Source: Stenotrophomonas sp. ZAC14D1_NAIMI4_1 (GTDB lineage: Bacteria; Pseudomonadota; Gammaproteobacteria; Xanthomonadales; Xanthomonadaceae). From it: a DNA stretch of 64,000 nt. The stretch spans positions 2,320,407-2,384,406 of the forward strand of contig NZ_CP026001.1 of NCBI RefSeq assembly GCF_003086775.1. The letters run 5' to 3'. The notes beneath the pieces were generated by a model. The model was not told the DNA's origin, did not search any database, and saw only the letters and a program-made list of their open reading frames with translations. The translations under genes were made by a program, and so were the position numbers. Positions 54,637 to 63,078 of the stretch are shown piece by piece (position 1 is the stretch's first letter; every line of letters begins with the position of its first letter).

Positions 54637-55695
54637 TCAGTCGGAATCCCAGTAGCGATTGAAGCGCCCTGTCTTCTGGTCGTAGAGGAAGAACGAAGTG
54701 CTGCTGCCCTCGCGGAAGTAGTTGAGTGCCGGTGTGCGGCTGCAGATCTTTCCGCTGGCATCTACAAGGTCGTTCACGGTGTTGTAGTCGTGACAGCCGG
54801 GCGCGCGCACCACCAGCCCCATGTCGTCATAGGAGTCTTCCAGATCGTCATCGACAAGAATGTGGCAGTTGGAAGGGGAGTTCGGATCCTTCTTGCCAAA
54901 GCAGACTCTCAGCCCTGAGTGGTGCCTGGCGCGATCGACGACCAAGGTTGCTTCGTCCTTCAAGCCGTCGCCGTTCATGTCGAGGCTTACTTTGGCGAAT
55001 GCGGTAGGCGACGCTCGTCGCCATTCGTCCTGCTTTTTGAGGCCTTCAATACTGACTGTCTCCCAATTGCGATGCCCGCCGGGCGCAATGCGCGTTCCCG
55101 TGCTCGGGACTCTCTCGGAGTTCTGCGGCTGCTGTGAGCAAGGCCGCCCCATGTACCACGCATATGCCCAAGCCGCGAAGCGCAGATGGTCGGCGTGGCT
55201 CTCCGCGCCATATGAGTACTGCAGGTGCAATCCATCCATCTGCATTTCTGCACGGTAGATACCCCTGCTCGGTGACTCGTTCGACCATGCGGTGGCAAGC
55301 ACCTCATGTCCGCAGGGACCCATGAAGCGAAGCATGCTGAGCACCTGGGACCCGCTGGCGCGTTCCAGTCGCTCGAACCCATCGCCTTCATCAGTGACGC
55401 GCTCATCGCCTCGAAGTGACAATGAAGAAGGCAGCGTGGCGCCGACGGCCACAAGCACGCGGAGGGTTGTCCATGGCGTCCCTGCCGCTCTGCCCGGTCC
55501 TTCCTTTACGCGGCCGTTGTCGCGGTCTAGGTAGACCACCACGGCGTTGCCGCCAGCCGGGTCAACGCCGGGCCGCAGCAGGTAGGGGCGGAGCATTACA
55601 TGCACCGGGCGCTGGGGTGGCGGGTCCTGGCATGCGGCCAGGACCGCCAGAAGCGGAAACAGGATGAAGCGCAGCATTTGCACGAATGGCCTCAT
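54637..55695 (-). CDS. Lipoprotein with C-terminal domain duplicated in the upstream gene
   Basis: 352 residues. A lipoprotein signal ends LAAC (C22). The N-terminal half contains HVMLRPYLLRPGVDPAGGNA and a Cys pair (MGPCGHEV, MGRPCSQQ). From about 210 onward it is nearly identical to the 173-aa protein at 55859-56380: VSIEGLKKQDEWRR, TAFAKVSLDMNGDGLKDEA, VVDRARHHSGLRVCFGKKDP, VRAPGCHDYNTVNDLVDASG, FYLYDQKTGRFNRYWDSD-type ending. The DMNGDGLKDE segment is an FG-GAP/EF-hand-like loop that may bind calcium. Probably a fusion created by duplication. Function unknown. Confidence 0.75.
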   Translation of the reverse strand: MRPFVQMLRFILFPLLAVLAACQDPPPQRPVHVMLRPYLLRPGVDPAGGNAVVVYLDRDNGRVKEGPGRAAGTPWTTLRVLVAVGATLPSSLSLRGDERVTDEGDGFERLERASGSQVLSMLRFMGPCGHEVLATAWSNESPSRGIYRAEMQMDGLHLQYSYGAESHADHLRFAAWAYAWYMGRPCSQQPQNSERVPSTGTRIAPGGHRNWETVSIEGLKKQDEWRRASPTAFAKVSLDMNGDGLKDEATLVVDRARHHSGLRVCFGKKDPNSPSNCHILVDDDLEDSYDDMGLVVRAPGCHDYNTVNDLVDASGKICSRTPALNYFREGSSTSFFLYDQKTGRFNRYWDSD

Positions 55696-55737
55696 TGATT
55701 GAGCGGTGTGAGCAGGTGCCGCAGTTGCCAGGCGTGG

Positions 55738-55857
55738 TCAGCGCCCGCGCATCCCCTCGCCTGCATGCTGGCGCAATGGATTCAGCAGGTAGTCGATGAC
55801 TCGGCGTTTCCCGGTTTTGATCTCGACGCTGATGCTGATGCCGATGGTGGCTTCGAC
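55738..55857 (-). pseudogene. C-terminal fragment of an HlyD-type membrane fusion protein
   Basis: The 39-residue tail reads VEATIGISISVEIKTGKRRV and continues IDYLLNPLRQHAGEGMRGR to TGA at 55738-55740. This is the typical C terminus of type I secretion HlyD adaptors. Nothing else of the gene is present; the fragment begins immediately past the stop of the 173-aa gene, so the junction is exact. It marks loss of a type I secretion gene at this spot. Confidence 0.8.
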
Positions 55858-55858
55858 C

Positions 55859-56380
55859 TCAATCCGAATCCCAGTAGCGATTGAAGCGCCCTGTCTTCTG
55901 ATCGTAGAGATAGAACGAGGAAGCGCTGCCGACACGGAAATACTCGAGTGCCTGTGCGCGGCTGCAGACCTTTCCGCTGGCGTCAACAAGGTCATTCACG
56001 GTGTTATAGAGGTGGCAGCCTGGAGCGCGCACGTCCAGTCCCATGATGTCGTAGCCGTCTTCCAGATTGTCATCGACAAGAATGTGGCACTGGGACGGCG
56101 AGTTCGGATCCTTCCTGCCAAAGCAGACCCTCAGCCCTGAGTGGTGCCTGGCGCGGTCAACGACCAGCGCCGCCTCGTCCTTCAAGCCGTCGCCATTCAT
56201 GTCGAGGCTCACTTTGGCGAATGCGGTGGGCGACGTTCGTCGCCATTCGTCCTGCTTCTTGAGGTCTTCAATACTGACCGCTTTCCAGCCCGCCGAAGGT
56301 TCGCCTGACCTGGTTGCCAGCGGTGCAGCGAGCGCCACTGCAAGGGCGGCGGCTGCGCCCAAGGGAGTAAATCGACTCAT
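55859..56380 (-). CDS. Secreted 173-aa protein, paralogue of the lipoprotein C-terminal domain
   Basis: The signal peptide LGAAAALAVALAAPLATRSG precedes a domain of about 140 residues that is close to identical to the C-terminal half of the 54637-55695 lipoprotein. The same DMNGDGLKDEA loop, four Cys and YLYDQKTGRFNRYW ending are present. A few substitutions (IEDLKKQ for IEGLKKQ, RKDP for KKDP) show they have begun to diverge. The ancestral gene is probably this one, with the copy fused to a lipoprotein N terminus. Function unknown. Confidence 0.75.
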   Translation of the reverse strand: MSRFTPLGAAAALAVALAAPLATRSGEPSAGWKAVSIEDLKKQDEWRRTSPTAFAKVSLDMNGDGLKDEAALVVDRARHHSGLRVCFGRKDPNSPSQCHILVDDNLEDGYDIMGLDVRAPGCHLYNTVNDLVDASGKVCSRAQALEYFRVGSASSFYLYDQKTGRFNRYWDSD

Positions 56381-56480
56381 GGCTATCCGTGGCCTTCTTG
56401 AGGGATTCTGCTCCTGCCACCGTATACATTACGGGCCAAGCCAATGCCAGCATGCGGGTATTGGCCTGCTGGAGAAAAGT

Positions 56481-56502
56481 AGTCGAGCAAGCTCGACTCT
56501 AC
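56481..56502 (-). repeat. SMAG palindrome
   Basis: AGTCGAGCAAGCTCGACTCT then AC, between the secreted protein and the LysR gene. Confidence 0.85.
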
Positions 56503-56522
56503 AGTTTGCGGGCGATAGGGGA

Positions 56523-57452
56523 TTAATCGGGTGAGGCATGCGGGCCGGTTGCGTAACGCCAGGCGATGGTGCTCTGCAGGTGGCGCTGCAGGTGGTCGAG
56601 GAACACGCGCACCCGGGGCGCCAACTGCCTGCCGGGGCCATGCACGGCACTCAGGGGTGAGGTGGCCAGTGCGTGGTCGGGCAGCACCTCCACCAGCCGG
56701 CCGGCCTGCAGATCCTCGGCCACATCCCAGATGGATTTCCGCGCAATGCCGGCGCCCTGCACGGCCATCAACTGCGCCACTTCGCCGTCATCGCACAGGG
56801 TCGTGGCGTTGACCGGTACGGCAATGGTCCGGCTGCCTTCCAGGAAGCGCCAATGGCTGACCGGCGGGCTGCCGCTGGCGATGCAGTCGTGGCCCTGCAG
56901 ATCGGCAATGCGGCCCGGCACGCCCCGCCGCTGCAGATACTCGGGCGACGCGCACAGCACCCGCCGGTTCGGGGCCAGTTGCCGCGCCACCAGGCGCGAA
57001 TCGTCCAGCGTGCCGTAGCGCAGGGCCAGTTCGATGCCCTCCCCCACCAGGTCCACCACTTCATCGCGCAGTGAGAGGTGTACCCGCACACCCGGATGGG
57101 CCTTCTGGAAGCTGCGCACCGCCGGCACTACGTGGCGGCGGCCAAACCCGTTGGGCGCGGTCAGCCGCAGCACGCCGGCCACCACGTCCTGGCGCTGCTC
57201 TAGGGCAGCTTCTGCGGCCTCCACGGCATCCAGCACGTTCTGGCAATGCACCCGGAATAGCTGCCCTTCATCGGTGAGTGAGGCGCGCCGCGTACTACGG
57301 TTGAGCAGCCGCACTTTCAGCCTGCGCTCCAGCGAGGTCAGCCGCTTGCTGACCACCGCCAGGGACACCCCCAGGTCGCGCGCAGCGGCAGACAGGCTGC
57401 CGCCGTGGACGATGCGCTCAAAGGTGCGCAGCTCGTGGAGATCATCGATCAC
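56523..57452 (-). CDS. LysR-family transcriptional regulator
   Basis: 309 residues from GTG at 57452. The winged helix-turn-helix is in ERIVHGGSLSAAARDLGVSL and VVSKRLTSLERRL. The effector domain follows with GVLRLTAPNGFGRRHVVPAV and GIELALRYGTLDDSRLVARQ, the CrgA/AaeR-like subgroup. It is divergent from the dehydrogenase operon at 57638 across 185 bases, so control of that operon is the natural guess. The inducer is unknown. Confidence 0.9.
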   Translation of the reverse strand: MIDDLHELRTFERIVHGGSLSAAARDLGVSLAVVSKRLTSLERRLKVRLLNRSTRRASLTDEGQLFRVHCQNVLDAVEAAEAALEQRQDVVAGVLRLTAPNGFGRRHVVPAVRSFQKAHPGVRVHLSLRDEVVDLVGEGIELALRYGTLDDSRLVARQLAPNRRVLCASPEYLQRRGVPGRIADLQGHDCIASGSPPVSHWRFLEGSRTIAVPVNATTLCDDGEVAQLMAVQGAGIARKSIWDVAEDLQAGRLVEVLPDHALATSPLSAVHGPGRQLAPRVRVFLDHLQRHLQSTIAWRYATGPHASPD

Positions 57453-57637
57453 GGCACTTCTTTCCGTTGGGGCAATAGTTCCTTTCCCATATTGCCATTA
57501 CGGAAAGTGTGCTGCATCCACACAATGGGTTCATCAACGGTGTCGGGTTCTGCCTGGCCCCGCTCTGTGAATGCGCACGCAGTCGCGACAGCAAGCGCGC
57601 GATGCTTCACAACAGCCACCCTGCAGGTAGCCAGACA

Positions 57638-58366
57638 ATGAAAGACGATCCCGACAAGACCCTGCCGGCGCTCACGCGCCGTCGCTTTTTCCAGGGCCTC
57701 ACCCTTATCCCCGTTGCCGCAGCGCTGCCGGGCTGCGCCCCGGGTGATGCCCCCGGCCAGGCCGCGACCCGCGCCGAAGCGGGCACGCCGTATGCCCCGC
57801 AGTTCTTCACGACGGCAGAGTGGGCCTTCGTGGTGGCGGCCTGCGACCGGCTGATTCCCTCGGATGAGGTGGGGCCAGGCGCGGTGGAATCGGGCGTGCC
57901 CGAGTTCCTTGACCGCCACATGCAGACACCCTACGCCGCTGGGGATATCTGGTACATGCAGGGCCCCTTCCTGGAAGCGCCCAGCGAGTTTGGCTACCAG
58001 GGCAAGCTGGCGCTGCGCGACATCCTGCGTGTGGGCATTGCTGCATTTGATGCGCAGTGCCGCAAGCAGCACCAGGGCAAGACCTTTGCGCAGCTGGACC
58101 ACGCCGAGCAGGAGACGCTGCTGAAGGCGGCCGAGGGCGGCAAGCTCGAGCTGGAAGGCATTTCAAGCAAGTTGTTCTTCTCCAACCTGCTGGGTGAGGT
58201 GAAGAACGGCTACTTCGCCGATCCCAAGTACGGCGCGAACAAGGATATGGGGGCCTGGAAGATGATCGGGTACCCCGGCGTGCGCGCCGATTACCTGGAT
58301 TGGATTGGGGTACGGGACAAGGCCTACCCCTTGCCGCCCGTGGATCTGGCTGGACGGAGAGGCTGA
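57638..58366 (+). CDS. Gluconate 2-dehydrogenase subunit 3 family protein
   Basis: 242 residues. A twin-arginine signal (LTRRRFFQGLTLIPVAAALP) targets the folded complex to the periplasm; the Cys in PGCAPGD may carry lipid. The mature domain shows FFTTAEWAFVVAACDRLIPS, GVPEFLDRHM and FFSNLLGEVKNGYFADPKYG, as in the small subunit of gluconate or fructose dehydrogenases. It escorts and stabilises the flavoprotein subunit. It is first in a three-gene operon; the next gene starts 5 bases after its stop. Confidence 0.9.
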   Translation: MKDDPDKTLPALTRRRFFQGLTLIPVAAALPGCAPGDAPGQAATRAEAGTPYAPQFFTTAEWAFVVAACDRLIPSDEVGPGAVESGVPEFLDRHMQTPYAAGDIWYMQGPFLEAPSEFGYQGKLALRDILRVGIAAFDAQCRKQHQGKTFAQLDHAEQETLLKAAEGGKLELEGISSKLFFSNLLGEVKNGYFADPKYGANKDMGAWKMIGYPGVRADYLDWIGVRDKAYPLPPVDLAGRRG

Positions 58367-58371
58367 AGCAG

Positions 58372-60147
58372 ATGGCACTTGTGAAACCGAAAGTCGACGC
58401 GGTCATCGTCGGCATGGGCTGGACGGGCGCGATCCTGGCCAAGGAACTGACCGATGCGGGCCTGCATGTGGTGGCGCTGGAGCGCGGCGGCGACCGCGAT
58501 ACCCAGCCTGATTTTGCCTACCCCAACGTGGTGGATGAGCTGGAAGGTTCGGTACACCGGCGTTATCTGCAGAGCCTCTCGCAGGAAACGGTGACCATCC
58601 GCCACAAGACCTCCGATACAGCCGTGCCCTACCGGCAGATGGGCTCGTTCAAGCCGGGCACCGGTGTGGGCGGTGCAGGCAGCCATTGGTCAGGCGCGCA
58701 CTTCCGTCCGCTGCCGGAAGACATGAAGCTGCGCAGCAATGTGGAGCAGCGTTACGGCAAGGCCTTCATTCCGGCCGACATGACCATCCAGGATTTTCCG
58801 TTGACCTATGCCGAGCTGGAGCCGCACCTGCACATGTTCGAGCTGGTGTGCGGCACTTCCGGCAAGGCCGGTGTCATCAACGGTGTGGTGCAGCAGGGTG
58901 GCAACCCATTCGAGGGCTCGCGCTCGGCCGAATATCCGCTGGGCCCCAATCCCAACTACCTGGGCGGTGAGCTGTTCTACAAGGCGGCCAAGGAAATGGG
59001 CTGGCACCCCTACCCCATCCCGGCCTCCAACGCTTCAGGCCCGTACGTGAACCCATATGGCTGCCAGCTGGGGCCGTGCAACGCGTGCGGTTTCTGCAGT
59101 GATTACGGCTGCCTGAACTATTCCAAGGCCAGCCCGAATGCCTGCATCCTGCCGGTGCTGCGCCAGCGCCCGAAGTTCGAGCTGCGCACCCATTCGCAGG
59201 TGCTGAAGGTGAATCTGGATGGCAGCCGCAGCAAGGCCACGGGCGTGACCTATCTGGATGCGCAGGGCCGCGAGGTGGAACAGCCGGCGGACCTGGTGCT
59301 GCTGTGCGCGTTCCAGCTCTACAACGTGCACCTGATGCTGCTGTCCGGTATCGGCCAGCCCTACGACCCGGAAAGCAACACCGGGACGGTGGGCCGCAAC
59401 TATTCCTACCAGAACCTCAACCGGGTGGTGCTGTTCTTTGACGAGACGGTGCAGGCCAACGGTTTCATCGGCATTGGCGGTGCGGGCACCACGATGGACG
59501 ACCTCAACGGCAACCAGCTGGACAACGCCAAGGCGGGCTTTGTGGGCGGCGGTCTGGTGTGGGCGCGGCAGCCCGGTGCGGGCCCGGTGCGTGGCATCAA
59601 CGTGCCCAGCGGTACGCCCGCCTGGGGCGCGAAGTGGAAGAAGGCGGCGGCGGACAACTTCCGCCACAACTTCTATTACGAGGTGCAGGGCGCGTGCATG
59701 TCCTACCGGCAGCACTACCTGAGCCTTGACCCGACCTACAAGGATGCTTTCGGCCGGCCGCTGCTGCGCATGACCTTCGATTGGCACCCCAACGAGATCA
59801 AGGCCTCGCAGTTCTTCGTGGACAAGGCCATGCAGATGAGCAAGGTGCTGGACCCGCTTTCGATGAGCGGCGATGCCAAGAAGGACGGCGAGCGCTACAA
59901 CATCACCAAGTACCAGAGCACGCACACCTGTGGCGGCGCGATCATGGGCGCGGACCCGAAGACCTCCGCGCTCAACCGCTACCTGCAGAGCTGGGATGTC
60001 TCCAACGTTTTCGTGATTGGCGCCAACGCCTTCCCGCAGAACAACGGCTACAACCCCACCGGCCTCGTGGGCGGGCTGGCGTACTGGGCGGCCACGGCCA
60101 TCCGTGAAAAGTACCTGCCCGACCCGGGCCCGCTGGTGCAGGCCTGA
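58372..60147 (+). CDS. GMC-family membrane dehydrogenase, flavoprotein subunit
   Basis: 591 residues. The FAD fold opens DAVIVGMGWTGAILAKEL, and GTGVGGAGSHWSGAHFR is the GMC signature. A Cys-rich insert CQLGPCNACGFCSDYGC (about 230-246) fits an iron-sulfur cluster as in fructose dehydrogenase large subunits. The catalytic His/Asn region is STHTCGGAIMG and NNGYNPTGLVGGLAYW. The enzyme oxidises a sugar or sugar acid (gluconate, 2-ketogluconate or similar) in the periplasm. It has no signal of its own and is probably exported with subunit 3. The exact substrate cannot be read from sequence. Confidence 0.9.
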   Translation: MALVKPKVDAVIVGMGWTGAILAKELTDAGLHVVALERGGDRDTQPDFAYPNVVDELEGSVHRRYLQSLSQETVTIRHKTSDTAVPYRQMGSFKPGTGVGGAGSHWSGAHFRPLPEDMKLRSNVEQRYGKAFIPADMTIQDFPLTYAELEPHLHMFELVCGTSGKAGVINGVVQQGGNPFEGSRSAEYPLGPNPNYLGGELFYKAAKEMGWHPYPIPASNASGPYVNPYGCQLGPCNACGFCSDYGCLNYSKASPNACILPVLRQRPKFELRTHSQVLKVNLDGSRSKATGVTYLDAQGREVEQPADLVLLCAFQLYNVHLMLLSGIGQPYDPESNTGTVGRNYSYQNLNRVVLFFDETVQANGFIGIGGAGTTMDDLNGNQLDNAKAGFVGGGLVWARQPGAGPVRGINVPSGTPAWGAKWKKAAADNFRHNFYYEVQGACMSYRQHYLSLDPTYKDAFGRPLLRMTFDWHPNEIKASQFFVDKAMQMSKVLDPLSMSGDAKKDGERYNITKYQSTHTCGGAIMGADPKTSALNRYLQSWDVSNVFVIGANAFPQNNGYNPTGLVGGLAYWAATAIREKYLPDPGPLVQA

Positions 60148-60157
60148 GGACGCGACG

Positions 60158-61546
60158 ATGAAGAAGCTGTTCCTCTGGATGGTGGCGGTTGGCCTGGTCG
60201 TGCTGCTGGCGGCCCTCGCCTACGCATTTGTGCCAACCAAGACCCGTGTACTGGCCGATGGCCCTGCGCCCGATGCGGCCCTGATCGAACGCGGCCGCTA
60301 CCTGGCGGCGGCGGGCGACTGCACCGCCTGCCACACGCGGCCGGGCGGGAAGCCGTTTGCTGGCGGGCTGCCGGTGGCCTCGCCGCTGGGCAACATCTAC
60401 AGCACCAACATCACCCCGGACAAGGACACCGGCATTGGTGGCTATTCGCTGGATGATTTTGACCGCGCGGTGCGGCACGGCATCGCACCCGATGGCCGCA
60501 CTCTGTACCCGGCCATGCCCTACCCCTCGTATGCGCGCATCACCGATGAGGATGTGCGGGCGCTGCATGCCTACTTCCTGCACGGTGATATTGCCCCGGT
60601 GAAGGAAGCGAACAAGCCGGTGGAGATCACCTGGCCGCTGTCGATGCGCTGGCCGTTGGCCATCTGGCGCAAGACCTTCGCGCCACAGGCCGATGCGGTG
60701 GCCTTCGATGCCAGTCGCTTCAGCGATGCGCAGCTGGCACGGGGCGCCTACCTGGTGCAGGGCCTTGGTCATTGCGGCAGCTGCCACACGCCGCGCGGGT
60801 TTGCACTGCAGGAAAAGGCACTGGACGAATCAGGCGCTGCATACCTCAGTGGTGGCCAGATCATCGATGGCTGGAACGCGGTGAACCTGCGTGGCAACCC
60901 GGCCGATGGCCTGGGCCGCTGGAGCGAGCAGGACATCGTGGACACGCTGCAGACCGGCCGCAACGCGCACAGCACCGTTGTGGGTACGCCGATGGCCGAC
61001 GTGGTGGTGCACAGCACGCAGAAGCTGACCGAGGAAGATCTGCGGGCCATAGCCGTGTACCTGAAGCAGTTGCCGGGCAGCGGTCATGACCCCTCCTCGT
61101 TTGCTGCCAGCGATGCCACCGCGCGCAAGCTGCAGGCGGGTATCAACGACAGCCGCGGCGCCGAGCTGTTTGTGGACAACTGCGCGGCCTGCCACCGCAC
61201 CGATGCCCACGGTTACAAGGACGTGTTCCCGGCCATCGCGGGCAACCCGACCGTGCTGGCGGACGACCCGACCTCGGTGGTGCGCCTGCTGCTGCACGGC
61301 AGCGCGTTGCCCTCCACCGACAAACGCCCCTCCAACCTGGGCATGCCGGGCTTTGCCGAGCGCCTGAGCGATGAAGAAATCGCCCAGCTGGCGACCTTCA
61401 TTCGCCAGGAGTTTGGCAATACGGCGTCTGCAGTGGATGCGGGCCAGGCCAGGAAGGTGCGGGCGCAGTTGCAGAAGGAGCAGAAGCAAACTGCGGCGGC
61501 GCACGACCCAACCAATGCTTCTGACGATGAGGCGCCTGCCAAGTAA
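60158..61546 (+). CDS. Triheme cytochrome c subunit of the GMC dehydrogenase
   Basis: 462 residues from ATG 60158. One N-terminal membrane anchor (LFLWMVAVGLVVLLAALAYA) holds a periplasmic domain with three heme sites, CTACH (about 55), CGSCH (about 206) and CAACH (about 342). It passes electrons from the flavoprotein to ubiquinone or a terminal oxidase. The C-terminal tail is charged and disordered. It starts 10 bases after the flavoprotein stop. Confidence 0.92.
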   Translation: MKKLFLWMVAVGLVVLLAALAYAFVPTKTRVLADGPAPDAALIERGRYLAAAGDCTACHTRPGGKPFAGGLPVASPLGNIYSTNITPDKDTGIGGYSLDDFDRAVRHGIAPDGRTLYPAMPYPSYARITDEDVRALHAYFLHGDIAPVKEANKPVEITWPLSMRWPLAIWRKTFAPQADAVAFDASRFSDAQLARGAYLVQGLGHCGSCHTPRGFALQEKALDESGAAYLSGGQIIDGWNAVNLRGNPADGLGRWSEQDIVDTLQTGRNAHSTVVGTPMADVVVHSTQKLTEEDLRAIAVYLKQLPGSGHDPSSFAASDATARKLQAGINDSRGAELFVDNCAACHRTDAHGYKDVFPAIAGNPTVLADDPTSVVRLLLHGSALPSTDKRPSNLGMPGFAERLSDEEIAQLATFIRQEFGNTASAVDAGQARKVRAQLQKEQKQTAAAHDPTNASDDEAPAK

Positions 61547-61564
61547 GCAGAGCGCCAGAGAGGT

Positions 61565-61592
61565 GGCGCGCCGGGATCAGCCCCGGCGCGCC
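61565..61592. terminator. Hairpin between cytochrome c and porin genes
   Basis: GGCGCGCCGGG and CCCGGCGCGCC, an 11-base stem, between the two convergent stops. No T tract; likely a shared end structure. Confidence 0.6.
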
Positions 61593-62690
61593 TCAGAAGT
61601 AGAAGCCGATGTTGACGTTCAACCGGGAATGCCAACGCGAGGGGCCACCATCGGTGATACCGATGCCATCGCCACCTGAAAACCACATGTCACGCCCGGC
61701 AATCCAATCGACGTAGGTGGTCATGATGCCCTTCTGCAGGCTGCAGCCGGTGACGTTCTGCCATGAGTTGCGGGTGCCGGCACTGTGCCCCACCGGGCGC
61801 GTCATGCTGAGGTTGTTGTAGCAGGTCAGGTCATCGAGCCGGCCCTTCCGCGCAAACGAATAGGCGATGTTGGCACTCGGCACATCGGCCTGCGCTGCGA
61901 TCTCGAACGGCGCCTGGAAGGCTGACATGGCGATGCGCTCGCCGGGGATGTCGTAGCGGTAACGGGCCCACTGCAGCTGCGTCGTCCAGCCATCGCGCGT
62001 CCACTGTGCATGCACGGCGGCGCCCTGGTGACCGTGATGGCGGCGCGTCTGCGTGTTCTGCACCTTGCCCGTGAAGGCCGATGCGCCCAGCAGCAGCTCG
62101 CCGCCTGCCCAGGCATGCGCCTGCTCTACCCGTGCATGCAGCCGCGGCCGCTCGCGGTATGGCAGTGCGTCGGTCTGCGCCACATCGAACGAATAGCGAT
62201 CGTAGCGGGCACCGGAGCCGTACTCGTCGCCGGAGAACCAGCCGACATGCCAGGTGGTGTCACCACGGGTGTGCACCAGCACCAGGCCGGGGTCGTAGTC
62301 ATCCTCGATGCCCAGGTAATAGCCGGAACCGAACCAGAAGCTCTGCGAAACCGTAGGCAGTATCCCGAATGGCACCTGCTGGATGCCGGCCTTCAGTTGG
62401 GTCTGGTCGTTGATCTGCCAGCCTGCATAGGCGTGATGCACGGCGTGGAAGCCGTCGTACCAGCGGTACTGCGCGGAAAAGGAGAAAGGCCCGGCCCCGG
62501 CATCCAGGTCTGCCTGCAGCAGTTCCAGCTGCAGGCGGCTGGTGGGCGCGTAGTCCAGCCAACCGTAGTTGAAGCGCACGGCGCCGCCGGGCTCGAAGTA
62601 AGGTGCTGCATTTTGGGCGCGTTCTGATGCGCTGGCGTGCAGCGTGATGCCCGCCAACGCGGTGGCAACAACAAAGGAAATGGGTCTCAC
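61593..62690 (-). CDS. Outer-membrane porin-like protein
   Basis: 365 residues from GTG at 62690. Signal peptide RPISFVVATALAGITLHASA. The rest is alternating beta strands with aromatic girdles (AVRFNYGWLDYAPTSRLQLE, FSFSAQYRWYDGFHAVHHAY, GWTTQLQWARYRYDI), ending in the typical C-terminal Phe (LNVNIGFYF) recognised by the BAM machine. It resembles phosphate-selective or carbohydrate-type porins. It faces the sugar dehydrogenase operon and could admit its substrate; this is inference. Confidence 0.8.
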   Translation of the reverse strand: MRPISFVVATALAGITLHASASERAQNAAPYFEPGGAVRFNYGWLDYAPTSRLQLELLQADLDAGAGPFSFSAQYRWYDGFHAVHHAYAGWQINDQTQLKAGIQQVPFGILPTVSQSFWFGSGYYLGIEDDYDPGLVLVHTRGDTTWHVGWFSGDEYGSGARYDRYSFDVAQTDALPYRERPRLHARVEQAHAWAGGELLLGASAFTGKVQNTQTRRHHGHQGAAVHAQWTRDGWTTQLQWARYRYDIPGERIAMSAFQAPFEIAAQADVPSANIAYSFARKGRLDDLTCYNNLSMTRPVGHSAGTRNSWQNVTGCSLQKGIMTTYVDWIAGRDMWFSGGDGIGITDGGPSRWHSRLNVNIGFYF

Positions 62691-62779
62691 GAGGGCGCCG
62701 CACGCCTCCCTGTTCTATGGGGAAAACGCGCTAGTTTGGCGTAGCTGCGATGAAAGATACGTCTGCTGGCAGCGCGCGC

Positions 62780-62935
62780 TCAGTGGTTGGGATGGCCCCG
62801 CTGCTGACGGCAGCGGTCTGAACAGTAGCGCACGTTGTCCCAGTCCCGCGCCCACTTGCGGCGCCAGGCAAACGGTCGGCCGCAGGCGGCGCAGATTTTC
62901 TGCGGGAGGTCTGCCTTCTTCCTCATCTTCGCCAT
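62780..62935 (-). CDS. DUF2256 small zinc-ribbon-like protein
   Basis: 51 residues from ATG 62935. Two CxxC/CxxxC pairs, [18 protein letters not shown] and YCSDRCR, match DUF2256, which often neighbours photolyase/cryptochrome-related genes, as here. Probably binds zinc. Function unknown. It is divergent from the photolyase-related gene. Confidence 0.85.
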   Translation of the reverse strand: MAKMRKKADLPQKICAACGRPFAWRRKWARDWDNVRYCSDRCRQQRGHPNH

Positions 62936-63078
62936 ACGCGCGCGTCCTCCATCATCGTGCCGTTGCCTACGCGTTGAACGTGCCGGCGGATGCATCCGGA
63001 ACGCCCTTGGGCGCGTAGACGTTCAGGAAGCCCAGCCTCATCCCCTGCGACCTGCCAATGCCCTTGAACCTGCCGCCG

